Assembly (NCBI GenBank): GCA_964570935.1
Contig: CAZMZP010000020.1
Coordinates: forward strand, 1-58,076
Origin: JAFGJU01 sp964570935
Lineage (GTDB): Bacteria > Eisenbacteria > RBG-16-71-46 > JAFGJU01
Direction: 5' to 3'
DNA length: 58,076 nt
Below are positions 33,481 to 39,708 of this stretch, in pieces; position 1 is the stretch's first letter; every line of letters starts with the position of its first letter. Under the pieces are notes generated by a model. That model saw nothing but the letters and a program-made list of their open reading frames with translations, was not told the DNA's origin and did no database searches. The position numbers and the translations under genes were made by a program.

Positions 33481-33629
33481 GACGCCGGGGTCAGAGGTAA
33501 GCTGGAGAAAGAGGGGCCTGGGTGTGAACTGACGGCCGATGCTAAGGTCCTCGGCCCCATAAACCGCGCCCATGCCCCCTTCACCGAGCCTCTCCAGGAT
33601 GGACAGTGGGAGATCGTCCTGCCGCTCAT
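33481..33629 (-). pseudogene. Frameshifted N-terminal remnant of a Ser/Thr protein kinase
   Basis: Reading down the minus strand, ATG at 33629 gives MSGRTISH, then a single-base loss (five bases, 33605-33601, where two codons are expected). Frame then continues as ILERLGEGGMGAVYGAEDLS. This is the start and glycine-rich ATP loop of a PknB-type kinase; the usual form is RTISHYRILExLGEGGMGxVYxAED. A further LFLQLTSDPG (to 33481) echoes the segment that normally follows the catalytic lysine strand. No catalytic HRD or DFG motif follows before the propeller gene. The gene was evidently truncated and frameshifted. Recognition is by eye. Confidence 0.75.
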
Positions 33630-33635
33630 GGACAA

Positions 33636-34814
33636 TCAGCCCACAGACTTTCCGGTTATCCTATCAATAAGATGCGCCAACCCCAAGAATTCTGCCTTAG
33701 TGGTTCCGTATGTCCGGGCGAAGGGCCGCGGAACGTCAGACGCTACGACCAGATTCTCGCCTTCCGGGTACTGCCTGCGGAGCGCAACCATACTGGCAGG
33801 GTCAAAATCCCCGGCCGACCACTTGCACTCAATCGCGCACGGCCTGCCGCCACGCCGGACCAGCAAGAAATCAACCTCGTGTCCGCGTTTATCGCGCCAG
33901 TAGAGAACCCGGCTGCTCTGGAGCTTGGCCACGATCTCGTTCAGTACGAAATGCTCCCAAAGTACGCCCAAGTCCTCGCGGCGCAACTGGTGCCACCCTC
34001 GGTGGTAGCAGACAAATCCCGTGTCGAACGAGTACACCTTTGGGGCCGATACGATCTCTGTCGGGCGATGCGTGCTGAACGGTCTCACGACATGTGCCAC
34101 AAACGTGGCTTCCAGCACCTTCAGATAGTTCGCTATGGTGGACCTGCTCACCTCACAGGGATGCGCAAACGCGGTAGCCTCGAAGATCCCGCCGCTTTGC
34201 GCAGTGACCAGCTCCACGAATTTCTGGAACGAGCTGCGCCGCTCAAGTCTGAAAAGCTCCTGGATATCCTTGGCCCAGTAAGCGTCCAGCCATTCCTGAA
34301 AATCCTGTTCCGGCAGACCATCTGCCAGAAAGAAGGGAGGAAGCCCACCCCGGAGAAATCGGTGGGGAAGACTCGCGTCTCCAAAGTCCTTCAGGTCATC
34401 CAGACACATCGGTGTCAGCCGGACATCGCGCTTGCGGCCGGCCAACGTGTCTCGGAACTTCGCCGACGCCCCGATTGTCGAAGACCCCGTAGCCAGGACA
34501 CGCACATCTTTGTAGTGGTCGGCCGCGATCTTCAGCAGCTCGGACGGATTCTGGAGGCGGTGGACCTCGTCGAGGACGATTCGGCGGCCGCGCAGCTTGT
34601 CGAGAAACGTCTCTGGGTCCTCCAGCATTCGGCGAACGCGGGGAAGTTCACAGTCGAAATACTCGATGGCCGGCAGTGTTCTGCAGAGCCACGTCTTGCC
34701 GACGCGTCTGACTCCGGCCAGCCACACGACCGTGCGTTCGTCCCAGGATTTCTCCAGCATCTTCAACCAGAAACGCCTCTTGAATGCATTTTCCATACGG
34801 TCCCAGCCTAGCAT
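33636..34814 (-). CDS. AAA_14/DUF4143 family ATPase
   Basis: A 392-residue protein with Walker A GVRRVGKTW (about residues 34-42), RRIVLDEVHRLQNPSELLK (Walker B), LATGSSTI, and a C-terminal DUF4143-like part with SRSTIANYLKVLEATFVAHVVRPF and a restriction-endonuclease-like end (YWRDKRGHEVDFLLVRRG, AIECKW). Such ATPases are widespread and mobile, of unknown function, sometimes linked with toxin-antitoxin or DNA-processing roles. An internal ATG at 34796 (MENAFKRRFW) is an equally good start. The ATG at 34814 lies inside an inverted repeat. Its direction and neighbours mark it as accessory. Confidence 0.85.
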   Translation of the reverse strand: MLGWDRMENAFKRRFWLKMLEKSWDERTVVWLAGVRRVGKTWLCRTLPAIEYFDCELPRVRRMLEDPETFLDKLRGRRIVLDEVHRLQNPSELLKIAADHYKDVRVLATGSSTIGASAKFRDTLAGRKRDVRLTPMCLDDLKDFGDASLPHRFLRGGLPPFFLADGLPEQDFQEWLDAYWAKDIQELFRLERRSSFQKFVELVTAQSGGIFEATAFAHPCEVSRSTIANYLKVLEATFVAHVVRPFSTHRPTEIVSAPKVYSFDTGFVCYHRGWHQLRREDLGVLWEHFVLNEIVAKLQSSRVLYWRDKRGHEVDFLLVRRGGRPCAIECKWSAGDFDPASMVALRRQYPEGENLVVASDVPRPFARTYGTTKAEFLGLAHLIDRITGKSVG

Positions 34815-34849
34815 TTGGCGCTACCAAATGCAATCATTTTCGCGTTTGG
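34811..34849. promoter_or_regulatory. Inverted repeat over the start of the AAA_14 ATPase gene
   Basis: GCATTTGG (34811-34818) and CCAAATGC (34824-34831) form a perfect 8-bp inverted repeat around CGCTA. A third near-copy, GCGTTTGG, lies at 34842-34849. The first arm contains the upstream ATG codon of the minus-strand gene. It looks like an operator, or a hairpin hiding the start. Confidence 0.45.
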
Positions 34850-34910
34850 TACATCGGCTTTGTTGGAAAGCCGCGCCGAAATCGAACGGTCTTCCTCTTC
34901 TCTTTGAAGG

Positions 34911-34939
34911 TTGACATTGGGGGCCTTTCAATATATGTT
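34911..34939 (+). promoter_or_regulatory. Possible promoter upstream of secD
   Basis: -35 TTGACA (34911-34916), a 17-bp spacer and TATGTT (34934-34939). A terminator-like hairpin begins only a few bases past the predicted start, so either the promoter is attenuated or it is spurious. Confidence 0.35.
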
Positions 34940-34949
34940 GGTGTGGTTT

Positions 34950-34988
34950 GGACCTTGCTTAGTCAAAGGTCCTTTTTGCTGTTTTTTT
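34950..34988 (+). terminator. Canonical intrinsic terminator with no gene upstream
   Basis: GGACCTT (34950-34956) pairs with AAGGTCC (34966-34972) around a 9-nt loop, followed by TTTTTGCTG and seven more T. The only upstream gene points the other way, so this ends an unannotated plus-strand transcript or acts as an attenuator before secD. The 266-bp gap 34815-35080 holds no credible protein gene. Confidence 0.6.
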
Positions 34989-35080
34989 GCGGCCGCGACA
35001 TGCGGCCGTTATCAGAAAGCCGCAAACGGGCGTCCGCGGCGCGCTCCGCGGGCGACGGCGTAACACAAAGGGGATAAAGA

Positions 35081-36658
35081 ATGTACAAAGGTCAAAGGTG
35101 GAAACTGATAGTCACGATCATCATTCTCGGGGCATCAATCTGGTACATTTGGCCCTCCCTCAGGGTCTACACGATGCCGAAGCAGCAGTTTGCGGCCCTT
35201 CCGGACGAACAGGCCGAGAAACTGAGGGACAAGGCGCTCAGGATGGGACTGGACATTCAGGGCGGCATGCACCTCGTGCTGGAGGTTGACCAGACCGGGC
35301 TCAGCGAGCAGGAGGCGAAGGACGCCGTAGACCGCGCGCGCGAAGTCATCGAGAACAGGGTAAACCAGTTCGGCGTGACGGAGCCGCTCATCCAGAGGCA
35401 GGGCGAGAACAGGATCGTGGTTCAGCTTCCCGGGCTTTTGGACCCCCAGAGGGCCAAGACGCTCATCGGCCAGACAGCGCTCCTCGAGTTCATCATAGTG
35501 AAGACGCCCGACGAAACGAGAGCCCTTCTGGATCGGCTGGACGTGGCGGTCGCGACGAGGGTGCCGGCCGCGTCCGACACTTCCAAGTACCCGTACTTCG
35601 ACCCCGCCAAGCCGATTTCGTCCAGAATGCTCTCGCTCGAACAGGGCGGAGTCTTCTTTGCTGACGAGGACCTGCCCGACGTGCAGGCTTTCCTGGCCGC
35701 GATCGGAGCGGACACGGTCGCCATGCTGGATTCCAGGCTGCTGTGGGGCTCGGAGAATGCGACCCTGCAGGGCAGAACGGGCAAGATACTGTATTTCCTT
35801 GAGAACAAGGCCGAGCTGACCGGCGCAGAAGTGGCCACGGCGCGAGTCGGCATGGGGCTTGACTCCGAGCGGCCTAACTCGACCGGCGTGCTCCTCAACT
35901 TCACCAGACGGGGCTCGACCATCTTTTCGAGAGTCACCGGCGCCAACGTGGGCCGGCAGCTGGCCATCGTCCTGGACGGCAACGTGCGTTCCGACCCGGT
36001 GATCCGCCAGCGAATCCCTCGCGGCGAAGCGTCCATCACCGGGAGCTTCACGGACAAGGAGGCGGCCGACCTCTCCATAGTGCTGAGGGCCGGCGCGCTG
36101 CCCGCTCCGCTCAACGTGATTGAGGAAAGGACCGTGGGACCGTCGCTCGGACAGGACTCGGTCGAGAAGGGTCTCAAGGCCGGCATCATCGGCTCCATAA
36201 TGGTCATCCTCTTCATGCTGATTTACTACAGATTCTCGGGTGTCATCGCGATCATCGCGCTGTTCCTTAACATATGGCTTCTGTTGGCGGTGCTGGGAGC
36301 TTTCCACGCGACGCTCACGCTTCCCGGCATAGCGGGAATCATCCTGACAATCGGTATGGCGGTGGACGCCAACGTCCTCATCTTCGAGCGAATACGAGAA
36401 GAGCTCCGGACGGGGAAGACCGTCGCGAGGTCGATCGAGTTCGGTTATCAGCGTGCCTTCAGGACGATCCTGGACTCGAACGTAACCACGCTCATCACCG
36501 CGCTCGTTCTGTTCCAGTTCGGAACGGGTCCCATAAAGGGTTTTGCGGTCACGCTGAGCATCGGCCTGATAGCCAACGTATTCACCGCCGTGTTTGTCAC
36601 GAAGATCATATTCGACGGGATCGTCGCGAGACGCAGACTCGAGACTCTGAGCATATAG
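35081..36658 (+). CDS. secD: Protein translocase subunit SecD
   Basis: A 525-residue RND-type membrane protein. It has an N-terminal helix (about 8-27), a large periplasmic domain with GLDIQGGMHLVLEV (about residues 56-69), QLPGLLDPQRAKTLIG and the SecD head region, then five C-terminal helices with GMAVDANVLIFERIREEL. SecDF uses the proton gradient to pull secreted proteins across the inner membrane, which fits the many exported products here. The ATG at 35081 has an AAAGGGGAT site. secF follows 15 bp later. The C-terminal helices carry the conserved acidic proton-path residue in AVDANV. Confidence 0.96.
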   Translation: MYKGQRWKLIVTIIILGASIWYIWPSLRVYTMPKQQFAALPDEQAEKLRDKALRMGLDIQGGMHLVLEVDQTGLSEQEAKDAVDRAREVIENRVNQFGVTEPLIQRQGENRIVVQLPGLLDPQRAKTLIGQTALLEFIIVKTPDETRALLDRLDVAVATRVPAASDTSKYPYFDPAKPISSRMLSLEQGGVFFADEDLPDVQAFLAAIGADTVAMLDSRLLWGSENATLQGRTGKILYFLENKAELTGAEVATARVGMGLDSERPNSTGVLLNFTRRGSTIFSRVTGANVGRQLAIVLDGNVRSDPVIRQRIPRGEASITGSFTDKEAADLSIVLRAGALPAPLNVIEERTVGPSLGQDSVEKGLKAGIIGSIMVILFMLIYYRFSGVIAIIALFLNIWLLLAVLGAFHATLTLPGIAGIILTIGMAVDANVLIFERIREELRTGKTVARSIEFGYQRAFRTILDSNVTTLITALVLFQFGTGPIKGFAVTLSIGLIANVFTAVFVTKIIFDGIVARRRLETLSI

Positions 36659-36673
36659 AGGAGAGGTGCAGTA

Positions 36674-37585
36674 ATGCTTCGAATATTCGGAGACCTGGAT
36701 ATCAAGTGGATGAGACGCAGGAAGTTCGCCTACATGGCGTCTGGCGCGCTCATCGCCGTCAGCATAATCTCGCTAATCGCGCACGGGGGCCCGAGGCTCA
36801 GCGTTGACTTCACCGGCGGGACGGTGATCGAGGCGAAAGTCGAGCCTCCGCAGCATGCGGACAAGATAAGAACCGCCGTGGACAGGGCGGGCGTCGGAAG
36901 ACCCGAAATCCAGAACATCGGAGGCGGCGGCCAGTACCTTTTCCGGTTGGGTGTTCTCGAGGCCAAGACTAACGCGTTTCCGAAGATAAAGGAAGCCATC
37001 GAGGCTACCGCGTCCGGAACCACGGTCACCCTGCTTCGAGAAGAGACCGTGGGGCCGAAGATAGGGTCGGAGCTCAGGAACAAGGCGGTGTGGGCGATTC
37101 TGATCGCGCTGGGCGGTATTCTGATCTACGTCGGCTGGCGCTACGAATTCATGATGGCGTTGGGCGCCGTGATCGCGCTGTTTCACGACATCGTGCTGAC
37201 AGTCGGGTTTATCTCGGTGCTGAACATCGAGTTCTCGCTCACGGTTCTGGCGGCGATTCTGACGATCGCGGGATACTCCATCAACGACACGATTGTCGTG
37301 TTCGACAGGGTCCGCGAGCAGTCCCGTCTCCTCAGGCGCGAGAATTTCGCGAGAGTGATAGACCTGAGCGTGAACCAGACGCTGAGCCGCACAGTGTTGA
37401 CGGTCTTCACTGTCGTCCTGACTATCATCGCGCTTATCGTGTGGGGCGGTGAAGTAATCCGTGACTTCGCCGTGACGATGCTCTTCGGTACTGTCGTGGG
37501 CACCTATTCCTCGGTCTTCGTGGCAAGCGCGCTGGCGCTGGACATCCGCGGCCCCGAGACGACCAGGCTGAGGGGAAGCAAGTAG
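36674..37585 (+). CDS. secF: Protein translocase subunit SecF
   Basis: A 303-residue partner of SecD: N-terminal helix (about 20-37), LSVDFTGGTVIEAKVE (SecF periplasmic signature), EETVGPKIGSELR, and five further helices with FISVLNIEFSLTVLAAILTI, AGYSINDTIVVFDRVREQ and VTMLFGTVVGTYSSVFVASA. It forms the SecDF complex in the inner membrane. A GAGGAGAGG site precedes the ATG, and the 15-bp spacing shows an operon with secD. Confidence 0.96.
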   Translation: MLRIFGDLDIKWMRRRKFAYMASGALIAVSIISLIAHGGPRLSVDFTGGTVIEAKVEPPQHADKIRTAVDRAGVGRPEIQNIGGGGQYLFRLGVLEAKTNAFPKIKEAIEATASGTTVTLLREETVGPKIGSELRNKAVWAILIALGGILIYVGWRYEFMMALGAVIALFHDIVLTVGFISVLNIEFSLTVLAAILTIAGYSINDTIVVFDRVREQSRLLRRENFARVIDLSVNQTLSRTVLTVFTVVLTIIALIVWGGEVIRDFAVTMLFGTVVGTYSSVFVASALALDIRGPETTRLRGSK

Positions 37586-37670
37586 AGAGCGACGGCGGCC
37601 CGTGCGTGGATACAGGTGGGGTGTCCGTCGCGTCCGCAGTATCCGTGCTCGGCGCGGGAGGAGAGTTACC

Positions 37671-38240
37671 GTGCGAGCCTCGTTTGCAGTCCCTCTTCTA
37701 GCAGTCTTCAGCGCGGCGCTCCCGCTGATGGGCGGCGTCGTACCCGGCGGCTCACGCGCTGTTTTCGTGGGCGCTGCCGCCGCATCGCAGCTTCAGTCCG
37801 AGGCCGAAGCCGCACAGGCGGACCAGCCTCCGTCTCAACCCCAGTCTTCTCAGTTGGGTGCCGTGAGCTCGCCCACGCCGCTCCGCGTCTTCGCGGCCAT
37901 AGAGAAGGCCTGGAGCGAGGGTAAGCCCGACTCCATTGTCCAGTTCCTGCCCGAAGACAAGATCGTCCTGCGCCTCGAGAAATCCGCACCCGAGAAAGCC
38001 TTCTATTCCAACAAGCAGGCAGCCTACATGCTCAGGGACGAGTTCAGGTTCACCATGACGGAGTCCTTCGAGTTCGTGGAGTTCAAGTACTCCAAGGGCG
38101 GAGACGACCCGCCGTCCGCCAGGGCGCAGTGGTCGTTCCGCAGGGAACCGGGCGGCAAGGTGACTGTACAAAAGGTGCGGATAGGACTGCGATTTGAAGC
38201 CGACCGCTGGGTAGTGTCGGAGATAAAGATCCAGGATTGA
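37671..38240 (+). CDS. Small exported protein, DUF4783/NTF2-like
   Basis: A 189-residue protein with a signal peptide (about residues 1-35), an Ala/Gln/Pro-rich linker and a C-terminal domain from about residue 70: LRVFAAIEKAWSEGKPDSIV, YSNKQAAYMLRDEFRFTMTE, FEFVEFKYSKGGDDPPSARA and VSEIKIQD. The pattern of short helix and curved sheet resembles DUF4783 proteins of the NTF2 fold; the match is by eye. The start is GTG 37671 with a GGGAGGAG site. The frame is open upstream to 37602 but without a site. It follows secF by 85 bp and may be its third operon member. Confidence 0.65.
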   Translation: MRASFAVPLLAVFSAALPLMGGVVPGGSRAVFVGAAAASQLQSEAEAAQADQPPSQPQSSQLGAVSSPTPLRVFAAIEKAWSEGKPDSIVQFLPEDKIVLRLEKSAPEKAFYSNKQAAYMLRDEFRFTMTESFEFVEFKYSKGGDDPPSARAQWSFRREPGGKVTVQKVRIGLRFEADRWVVSEIKIQD

Positions 38241-38276
38241 GGCTTCAACCCCCTCAAGTTTGTCCTCCTGTTCGAC

Positions 38277-38305
38277 TTGACAATCCTCGTCGACGTAGCT
38301 ACAAT
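38277..38305 (+). promoter_or_regulatory. Consensus promoter of the mazEF pair
   Basis: TTGACA (38277-38282), a 17-bp spacer and TACAAT (38300-38305). Transcription would start near 38312, giving a leader of under 20 bases before the MazE ATG, just enough for the GGAGGG site. Confidence 0.8.
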
Positions 38306-38313
38306 GTAGTTAC
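38295..38313. promoter_or_regulatory. Imperfect 19-bp dyad over the -10 box, likely MazE/MazEF operator
   Basis: GTAGCTACAATGTAGTTAC reads nearly the same on both strands (three mismatched positions including the centre) and covers the -10 element and start point. Toxin-antitoxin operons are usually repressed by the antitoxin binding such a site. Confidence 0.55.
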
Positions 38314-38328
38314 GGAGGGTGAAACGCC

Positions 38329-38586
38329 ATGAAAACGCGAATCGTCAGAATCGGCAATTCACAAGGAATTCGGATTCCGAAGCCTCTGATATTGCAGGCC
38401 GGAATCAAGGGGGAGGTGGACCTGGAGGTGGAAGAGAACCGGCTGGTGATAAGTCGTGCGGACCGCCCCCGCGCGACGTGGGCCGAGGCCTTTCGGGTCA
38501 TGGCCGCGCGCGGGGACGACACCTTGCTGGACGGCGACGTCGCCGCCTCAAGTCGGTGGGACGAGGAGGAATGGGAGTGGAAGTGA
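38329..38586 (+). CDS. MazE-like antitoxin (AbrB/SpoVT fold)
   Basis: An 85-residue protein. Its N-terminal half is the swapped-hairpin AbrB/MazE DNA-binding fold (MKTRIVRIGNSQGIRIPKPL, IKGEVDLEVEENRLVI). The C-terminal acidic tail (DDTLLDGDVAASSRWDEEEW) would wrap the toxin. The antitoxin binds both the toxin and the operator. A GGAGGG site lies nine bases before the ATG. The end overlaps the toxin gene by 16 bases, or by 4 if the toxin begins at GTG 38583. Confidence 0.9.
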   Translation: MKTRIVRIGNSQGIRIPKPLILQAGIKGEVDLEVEENRLVISRADRPRATWAEAFRVMAARGDDTLLDGDVAASSRWDEEEWEWK

Positions 38587-38900
38587 GCCGATTCGACGTC
38601 TATCTGGTGAACCTCGACCCAACGATGGGCAGCGAGACTCGCAAGAAGAGGCCGTGCGCCGTGGTATCTCCCGACGAGATGAATCAATACATCCGAACGG
38701 TGATAGTTGCCCCGATGACCACCGCGGGCCAGGTATATCCGACCCGCGTGCAATGCCGGTTCCGTGGGAAATCGGGGCAAGTCGTCCTGGACCAGATCAG
38801 GACCGTGGATAAAACTCGCTTGATGAGAAGACTCGGACGTCTCGACGCACGCACTGCCGGCCGGGTCCTGTCGGTTCTCGGTGAGATGTTTGCGCGCTAG
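38571..38900 (+). CDS. mazF: MazF/PemK-family endoribonuclease toxin
   Basis: A 109-residue protein with the MazF core: VSRFDVYLVNLDPTMGSETR, KKRPCAVVSPDEMN, VIVAPMTTAGQVYPTRVQCR and GQVVLDQIRTVDKTRL. MazF toxins cut mRNA at short sequence sites. Two starts are possible: ATG 38571, whose AGGAGGA lies too close, and GTG 38583, which has a GGGAG five bases upstream and overlaps the antitoxin stop. The pair stands alone between secDF and the DUF4159 operon, with its own consensus promoter, as is usual for mobile toxin-antitoxin units. Confidence 0.92.
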   Translation: MGVEVSRFDVYLVNLDPTMGSETRKKRPCAVVSPDEMNQYIRTVIVAPMTTAGQVYPTRVQCRFRGKSGQVVLDQIRTVDKTRLMRRLGRLDARTAGRVLSVLGEMFAR

Positions 38901-38930
38901 CAGCCCGCCGAAGAAGGTGGCATTCCTACT

Positions 38931-39635
38931 ATGAGAGTGTGGCCCATTGTTCTCGCCGTCTCCGCGTCGAGCCTCCTGCTCGTCGCCGTCCTCGCGCCGC
39001 CGGCGCTCGCCCGTCCGGTACCCAAGCTGCCGCCGATAGACGGGTTCGCCATCGGCCGCGTAAAATACGGCGGCGGCGGCGACTGGTACGGCAACAAGAC
39101 GTCGCTCAGAAACCTTCTCCGCGCCCTCAAGGAACGGACCTCGGTCAAGATCGCGTCCGAGGAAGAAGTGGCCGTCGAGGCCGGGAGCGAGAACTTCTTC
39201 AATTTCCCCTTCCTGTGGCTGTCGGGACACGGCCCCGTGCGTTTCACCGGCAAAGAGACCGAGAAACTGCGGGAGCATCTGAAGAACGGCGGGTTTCTGT
39301 TTGCCGACGACGACTACGGCCTGGAGAAGACTTTCAGGGAGGAGATGAAGAAGATCTTTCCCGACAAGGACCTGATCGAGCTGCCGTTCACTCACGACAT
39401 CTACCACTGCTTCTACGACCTTCCGCAGGGACCGCCCAAGATTCACGAGCACGACGGCCTGCCGCCGCGGGGTTACGCGATTGTCCACGAAGGAAGGGTT
39501 GTGGTATTCTTTACTCATGAGGCCGACATAGGTGACGGGCTCGAAGACGCCGAGATCCACGGCGACCCTTCCGACAAGAGGGAACAGGCCATGAAGATGG
39601 CCGTGAACGTTGCGATCTACGCTCTCACGCATTAG
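38931..39635 (+). CDS. DUF4159 domain exported protein
   Basis: A 234-residue protein: signal peptide (about residues 1-28, ending ALA), then the DUF4159 domain with GRVKYGGGGDWYGNKTSLRN, FLWLSGHGPVRFT and LKNGGFLFADDDYG, LPFTHDIYHCFYDLPQG and GYAIVHEGRVVVFFTHEADIGDG. The fold is glutamine-amidotransferase-like without the usual catalytic triad. DUF4159 proteins commonly sit with MoxR, DUF58, BatA and DUF4175-type genes. Here that set is split: MoxR-DUF58-BatA are at 5.3-9.2 kb, and DUF4159 begins a second operon with the DUF4175-like gene. Role unknown. Confidence 0.87.
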   Translation: MRVWPIVLAVSASSLLLVAVLAPPALARPVPKLPPIDGFAIGRVKYGGGGDWYGNKTSLRNLLRALKERTSVKIASEEEVAVEAGSENFFNFPFLWLSGHGPVRFTGKETEKLREHLKNGGFLFADDDYGLEKTFREEMKKIFPDKDLIELPFTHDIYHCFYDLPQGPPKIHEHDGLPPRGYAIVHEGRVVVFFTHEADIGDGLEDAEIHGDPSDKREQAMKMAVNVAIYALTH

Positions 39636-39708
39636 CATTTAGACTGCCGCACGACCCGCCCCGTCCGTCCCGCCCCGGCGCCGGGTCATCACCGGCAAGG
39701 ACAAAGAC

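Noticed and set aside
33441..33635. A 64-residue intact small protein (MSMSGRTISH...)
   Set aside because: Only its first residues fit a family; the rest of the kinase match is in another frame, so it is a pseudogene fragment, not a small gene.
34981..35008. Hairpin CGGCCGC/GCGGCCG as a second terminator
   Set aside because: The T run lies before rather than after the stem on the plus strand, and only A residues follow on the minus strand.
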